Positions 7,158 to 9,500 of a stretch of 9,500 nt of DNA are shown here, in pieces. The stretch is taken from contig DYQV01000079.1 of NCBI GenBank assembly GCA_020719105.1, positions 1 to 9,500 on the forward strand, given 5' to 3'. The position numbers were made by a program, and so were the translations under genes. The first letter of the stretch is position 1. Every line of letters starts with the position of its first letter. Below the pieces are notes generated by a model. That model ran no database searches, was not told the origin of the DNA, and saw only the letters and a program-made list of their open reading frames with translations. Origin of the DNA: Rikenella microfusus (GTDB taxonomy: Bacteria > Bacteroidota > Bacteroidia > Bacteroidales > SZUA-534).

Positions 7158-8297
7158 CTATACAGCTACTTTTGCCCTCGACGACACCCCTCCTATTTTT
7201 AAAAGGGATTGGTTTTTCAATATTTCGGCATCATAGCCATGAATCAAATCGTCGAATATTTCTTTTACAAAAACAATTTTTGTAGCCCTGTAGGCATTAT
7301 AACCTGCAAAAGCAAAGCCATCGTCCATTTTTCCTTCAGCTGAGTTAAGCAATACTTTCGAGATACAATAGGGAACTTCTTTGTAATTGCAATTTTTTAA
7401 GCATTTCCAAGGGCAATTAAAAGGTTTGGTTTCGCCTCTTTTTATTTGTTGAACAAACTCGCTGTCAATAACCCTTCCAGGCAACCCTACCGGACTCTGG
7501 ATTAAGGTAATATCTTTTTCAGAACTGTTAATATAACTTTGTTTAAAAGCCAAATCAGCATCGCATTCGTGGGTAGTTACAAATCGGGTACCCAATTTTA
7601 CCGCCTTTGCTCCCGCTTTCATAATTTCAACAACATCAACCCCTGTATATATTCCACCAGCTGCTATTACTGGTATTTCAAGTCCTTCAGGAGTTTTATA
7701 CTCCTTTAATATTTCAACCGTTTCGCGGATTAACTGATTTAAAGGAACAACATCGCCTGTCAGCTCTTCCATTTTAAAACCCAGGTGACCACCTGCCAAT
7801 GGACCTTCAACCACCACGGCATCAGGTATATGATTGAACTTCTGTGACCAATATTGAAAAATTAATTTTGCCGCTTTAGCCGAAGATACTTTCGGAACAA
7901 ATCGTGTGTGAATAGCATCGAAACCCATTTCCATTACAAAATCGGGAAGCTTTAGTGGCAACCCGGCTCCCATAAAAACAATATCTACTTTTTCTTCAAC
8001 GGAAATCTTTAAAAGTTCATCGTAATCGGATAATGCTACCATTAAGTTTACCCCTATTACACCCTTGGTTAAGGAACGTGTTTTTTGAATTTCACTACGA
8101 AGGGCCCGTCGATTAGCCCCCCGGCTATTCTTCTCAAAATCGGGTTCTGTCATACCAATACCTGCTGCAGAAATAACTCCAACACCCCCTTGATTCGCAA
8201 CTGCCGATGCCAAACCCGATTTTGAAATTGCAATACCCATACCACCTTGAATGATGGGAACTCTAATTTTTATTTTTCCAATTTCTAAAGATTCCAT
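7158..8297 (-). CDS. Nitronate monooxygenase (2-nitropropane dioxygenase) family FMN protein with C-terminal Cys cluster
   Basis: This 379-residue TIM-barrel flavoprotein starts at ATG (8297) with no Shine-Dalgarno. The N-terminal PIIQGGMG motif (about residues 15-22) and AVANQGGVGVIS belong to the nitronate monooxygenase/FabK fold. The motif EGPLAGGHLG supplies the catalytic-type histidine (H171). AAGGIYTG and KLGTRFV form the FMN phosphate-binding part. A further segment carries four cysteines, C295, C299, C303 and C311 (C-x3-C-x3-C-x7-C), followed by a conserved-looking FAFAGYNAYR tail. Known members oxidise alkyl nitronates, while related FabK is an enoyl-ACP reductase. Actual activity in a possibly anaerobic organism is uncertain, so treat the name as a family label. 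The protein is cytoplasmic, with no signal sequence. The gene ends directly at the shared terminator. Its upstream gap holds a promoter-like element and four phased repeats next to a LytTR regulator gene. Confidence 0.85.
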   Translation of the reverse strand: MESLEIGKIKIRVPIIQGGMGIAISKSGLASAVANQGGVGVISAAGIGMTEPDFEKNSRGANRRALRSEIQKTRSLTKGVIGVNLMVALSDYDELLKISVEEKVDIVFMGAGLPLKLPDFVMEMGFDAIHTRFVPKVSSAKAAKLIFQYWSQKFNHIPDAVVVEGPLAGGHLGFKMEELTGDVVPLNQLIRETVEILKEYKTPEGLEIPVIAAGGIYTGVDVVEIMKAGAKAVKLGTRFVTTHECDADLAFKQSYINSSEKDITLIQSPVGLPGRVIDSEFVQQIKRGETKPFNCPWKCLKNCNYKEVPYCISKVLLNSAEGKMDDGFAFAGYNAYRATKIVFVKEIFDDLIHGYDAEILKNQSLLKIGGVSSRAKVAV

Positions 8298-8322
8298 TGT
8301 TTACCGTTTAATTTTGATTGCT

Positions 8323-8330
8323 CAAAAATA
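8323..8330 (-). promoter_or_regulatory. -7 promoter element for the nitronate monooxygenase gene
   Basis: On the minus strand this reads TATTTTTG, an exact TAnnTTTG match 25 bases upstream of the ATG at 8297. There is no TTG -33 element at the expected distance. That would fit an activator-dependent promoter, given the GGG repeats starting about 30 bp further upstream. The same octamer recurs on the minus strand at 8391-8398 inside the repeat block and could be an alternative start. Confidence 0.45.
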
Positions 8331-8352
8331 AATACGAGTTGATCGCGGAATT

Positions 8353-8429
8353 AAAAAACGGGTCTTATGGAAAGAAAAAGGGATGAATTTCAAAAATAGG
8401 GATGAAAATATAAAATACGGGTGCGAAAT
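8353..8429. repeat. Four helically phased A-tract/GGG direct repeats (candidate regulator-binding array)
   Basis: GGG triplets begin at 8360, 8380, 8399 and 8419, so the spacings are 20, 19 and 20 bp, about two turns of B-DNA. Each is preceded by an A-tract (8353-8358, 8375-8379, 8392-8396, 8412-8415). The second and third copies share AGGGATGAA exactly (8379-8387 and 8398-8406). The first and fourth share ACGGGT, and copies two to four have GAA two or three bases after GGG. The block fills most of the gap between the LytTR gene stop and the flavoprotein gene. Relative to the -7 element at 8323-8330 the copies fall near -42, -62, -81 and -101. LytTR proteins characteristically bind direct repeats about two turns apart, so binding by the adjacent regulator is an attractive inference. 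Confidence 0.6.
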
Positions 8430-8438
8430 TATGCTGGT

Positions 8439-9305
8439 TTAAATACTCCGAACAATTTCTTTTAACTGATTTATGGAAACTTTAGAAACGGGAACATCAA
8501 AATCCAGGTTTTCGAAAAACAACCGATAACCTTGTGAATTGCCTTCTACCCTATCAACCAGATTTATGTTCACTAAAAATGACCGATGGCATTTAAAAAT
8601 ATAACTATAGTCCTGTAGTAATTCCTGTGCCCTTAACAAACTGCTTCGGATTAACTGGCTTTTTACAACATTTCCGTCTTTCCAAAAAACCTCAATATAG
8701 TTATCTGCGCTTCTAATTAGAATCAGGAATTTCACCTTAATCGACAATTTATCTTTCTGATATTCTGAATCGAAATGAACCAATTTTTCTGCTTCATTCC
8801 TATTTTCTTTGAGGCGGGCATTTAAATCGTTGGCTGTTTTCAAATGAAGCTTCAACAAACGGTCCTGATTAAAAATAATTAGAATAGTTAACGGTACAAC
8901 TGCCACTAACAATAGCTTCATAACCATCTGAAAATCGAAAACAAGGATTCCCAAAACTTTATATGATGCCAAATAACCAATGGCGGTAGTAAATAGCATC
9001 CATAAGTTCCATAGGATTTCCTTCCAAACCAGCCATTCTTTGCGTAAAAATATCCGGGGAACCAAGCTGGGAATTATGAGCAAATTGAGACTCAACGATA
9101 AAAAAGTAACTACTCCCAAACCAATAATTAAATTAATTTTTTGCTGATTGGGGAGCGCATTAATGCTGATCGGCTGAAACAATAGCAGGAAAGCAAAAAT
9201 ACTGATACTTATAAATAAGATTACTTTCGTATTGTGCTTTAAATCCTCATTAAAAGGGTAAGGCTTTTGGAGGAAGGCCATCAAATCAACTCTATTCTTC
9301 ACCAT
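8439..9305 (-). CDS. Membrane-anchored LytTR-family transcriptional regulator (one-component, 4 TM)
   Basis: With ATG at 9305 this is a 288-residue protein. Four hydrophobic segments (about residues 28-44, 57-78, 98-121 and 125-145) place it in the inner membrane. A charged helical linker (about 149-184) connects to a C-terminal LytTR DNA-binding domain (about 185-288) with the signature blocks SADNYIEV, LIRSSLLRAQELL, FKCHRSFLVNI and VPVSKVS. It has no receiver domain and no histidine kinase neighbour, so it appears to be a one-component regulator that couples a membrane signal directly to DNA. A TTG three bases upstream (9308) and an ATG at residue 9 (9281) are alternative starts. The promoter at 9337-9344 is compatible with either ATG. 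The downstream gap of 141 bp to the flavoprotein gene has no terminator hairpin, so read-through is possible. The likely target is the GGG repeat block there, or its own promoter palindrome. The inducing signal is unknown. Confidence 0.88.
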   Translation of the reverse strand: MVKNRVDLMAFLQKPYPFNEDLKHNTKVILFISISIFAFLLLFQPISINALPNQQKINLIIGLGVVTFLSLSLNLLIIPSLVPRIFLRKEWLVWKEILWNLWMLFTTAIGYLASYKVLGILVFDFQMVMKLLLVAVVPLTILIIFNQDRLLKLHLKTANDLNARLKENRNEAEKLVHFDSEYQKDKLSIKVKFLILIRSADNYIEVFWKDGNVVKSQLIRSSLLRAQELLQDYSYIFKCHRSFLVNINLVDRVEGNSQGYRLFFENLDFDVPVSKVSINQLKEIVRSI

Positions 9306-9336
9306 CAAAAAACGCTGTCGTTTAATATTTATTTGA

Positions 9337-9344
9337 CAAAGGTA
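9337..9344 (-). promoter_or_regulatory. -7 promoter element for the LytTR regulator gene
   Basis: On the minus strand this reads TACCTTTG, an exact TAnnTTTG match, with its 3' end 31 bases upstream of the ATG at 9305. TTG triplets on the minus strand (9369-9371 and 9373-9375) are 24 or more bases upstream, longer than the usual 19-21. The -33 element is therefore weak or absent. Confidence 0.5.
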
Positions 9345-9345
9345 T

Positions 9346-9357
9346 CCAATTAATTGG
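9346..9357. promoter_or_regulatory. 12-bp perfect palindrome beside the LytTR promoter, possible operator
   Basis: CCAATTAATTGG is an exact palindrome starting one base from the -7 element, in the spacer between -7 and any -33 element. A protein bound here would block RNA polymerase, so autorepression or control by a dimeric regulator is possible. Its dyad form differs from the direct repeats expected for LytTR, so a different protein may be involved. Confidence 0.35.
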
Positions 9358-9410
9358 GTTTTTTATAGCAATCAATCCTTTTACCGGCACATTAATAAAA
9401 AACGTAAGGC

Positions 9411-9443
9411 AAAAAAAAGCCACCTCAAAATTTGAAGTGGCTT
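9411..9443 (-). terminator. Intrinsic terminator of the gene entering from the right edge
   Basis: AAGCCAC (9417-9423) pairs with GTGGCTT (9437-9443). After one C-A mismatch, an inner stem of TCAA with TTGA continues around a small loop. On the minus strand the hairpin is followed by a T-run complementary to the eight A residues at 9411-9418, so it terminates leftward transcription. There is no T-run on the + side. It lies 17 bases past the putative stop codon at 9461-9463. Confidence 0.82.
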
Positions 9444-9453
9444 GATATAACCC

Positions 9454-9473
9454 GGATTATTCAAGAATAATCC
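9454..9473. repeat. 9-bp perfect inverted repeat over the 3' end of the right-edge gene
   Basis: Arms GGATTATTC (9454-9462) and GAATAATCC (9465-9473) are exact reverse complements separated by AA. The repeat spans the putative stop codon on the minus strand and sits just upstream of the terminator hairpin. With only two bases between the arms, a folded RNA would have to open one or two inner pairs. An operator-like or 3'-end stabilising role is possible. Confidence 0.45.
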
Positions 9474-9500
9474 TGACGATAAAGCTCCTCCTCAAAATTG
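9461..9500 (-). CDS. 3' end of an unidentified gene (last 12 codons)
   Basis: On the minus strand, one frame entering at the right edge reads NFEEELYRQDYS and then TGA at 9463-9461. An acidic, soluble C-terminal tail, a stop, and an intrinsic terminator shortly after are what the end of a real gene looks like. A second frame (stop TAA at 9459-9457) is also open over this short stretch but gives a less protein-like tail. Too little is visible to name a family. Confidence 0.5.
   Translation of the reverse strand, partial: NFEEELYRQDYS

Noticed and set aside
6913..7236. 107-codon + strand frame overlapping thioredoxin and the terminator
   Set aside because: It runs out of frame through thioredoxin, across the terminator hairpin and into the antisense of the flavoprotein gene, so it cannot be a real protein.
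8353..8429. The phased repeats as a CRISPR array
   Set aside because: Repeat cores are only about nine bases with imperfect identity, spacing is 19-20 bp in total, and there are no cas genes nearby.
1..9500. Mobile element, phage, tRNA or rRNA content
   Set aside because: No transposase, integrase, terminal repeats, target duplications, tRNA cloverleaf or rRNA-like segments were recognised. Gene types and composition look uniform.

Overview
The window is AT-rich DNA, very probably from a Bacteroidota chromosome. The start codons lack Shine-Dalgarno sequences, several upstream regions carry exact or near matches to the Bacteroidota -7 element TAnnTTTG, secreted proteins have Bacteroidota-style signals, and the gene families fit (multi-PAS/GAF sensor, beta-helix lipoprotein ending in a GAYE motif, membrane-anchored LytTR regulator). 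I cannot name a genus. Nothing indicates a phage, insertion sequence, CRISPR array, tRNA or rRNA. This is ordinary chromosome with a few unusual regulatory structures.

Layout, left to right. Positions 1-198 are an AT-rich intergenic region with a perfect hairpin and a leftward promoter-like element. A 761-residue membrane sensor (199-2484, +) has two membrane segments, one GAF and three PAS domains but no output domain, and it ends at a clear intrinsic terminator (2509-2546). Next come two exported proteins on the + strand, a beta-helix lipoprotein (2571-4022) and an endonuclease/exonuclease/phosphatase-fold hydrolase (4022-5095), joined by a TGATG stop/start overlap. A convergent HD-type CCA-adding enzyme / poly(A) polymerase family gene (5102-6517, -) follows. 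It is divergent from a cytoplasmic thioredoxin (6741-7097, +), with promoter-like elements for both in or beside the gap between them.

Thioredoxin converges on a nitronate monooxygenase-family flavoprotein (7158-8297, -) across a bidirectional terminator that touches the latter's stop codon. Upstream of the flavoprotein gene is a 141-bp gap containing four A-tract/GGG repeats spaced 19-20 bp apart, about two helical turns. Just beyond is a four-TM LytTR DNA-binding regulator (8439-9305, -) with its own promoter and a 12-bp palindrome. At the right edge there is a minus-strand terminator and the probable last 12 codons of another minus-strand gene.

The most interesting unit is the LytTR regulator, the helically phased repeats and the nitronate monooxygenase-like flavoprotein with an extra four-cysteine cluster. 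It reads as a possible membrane-signal-to-redox-enzyme regulatory module. The link between regulator and repeats is inference. I found no strong evidence for a wholly new system.
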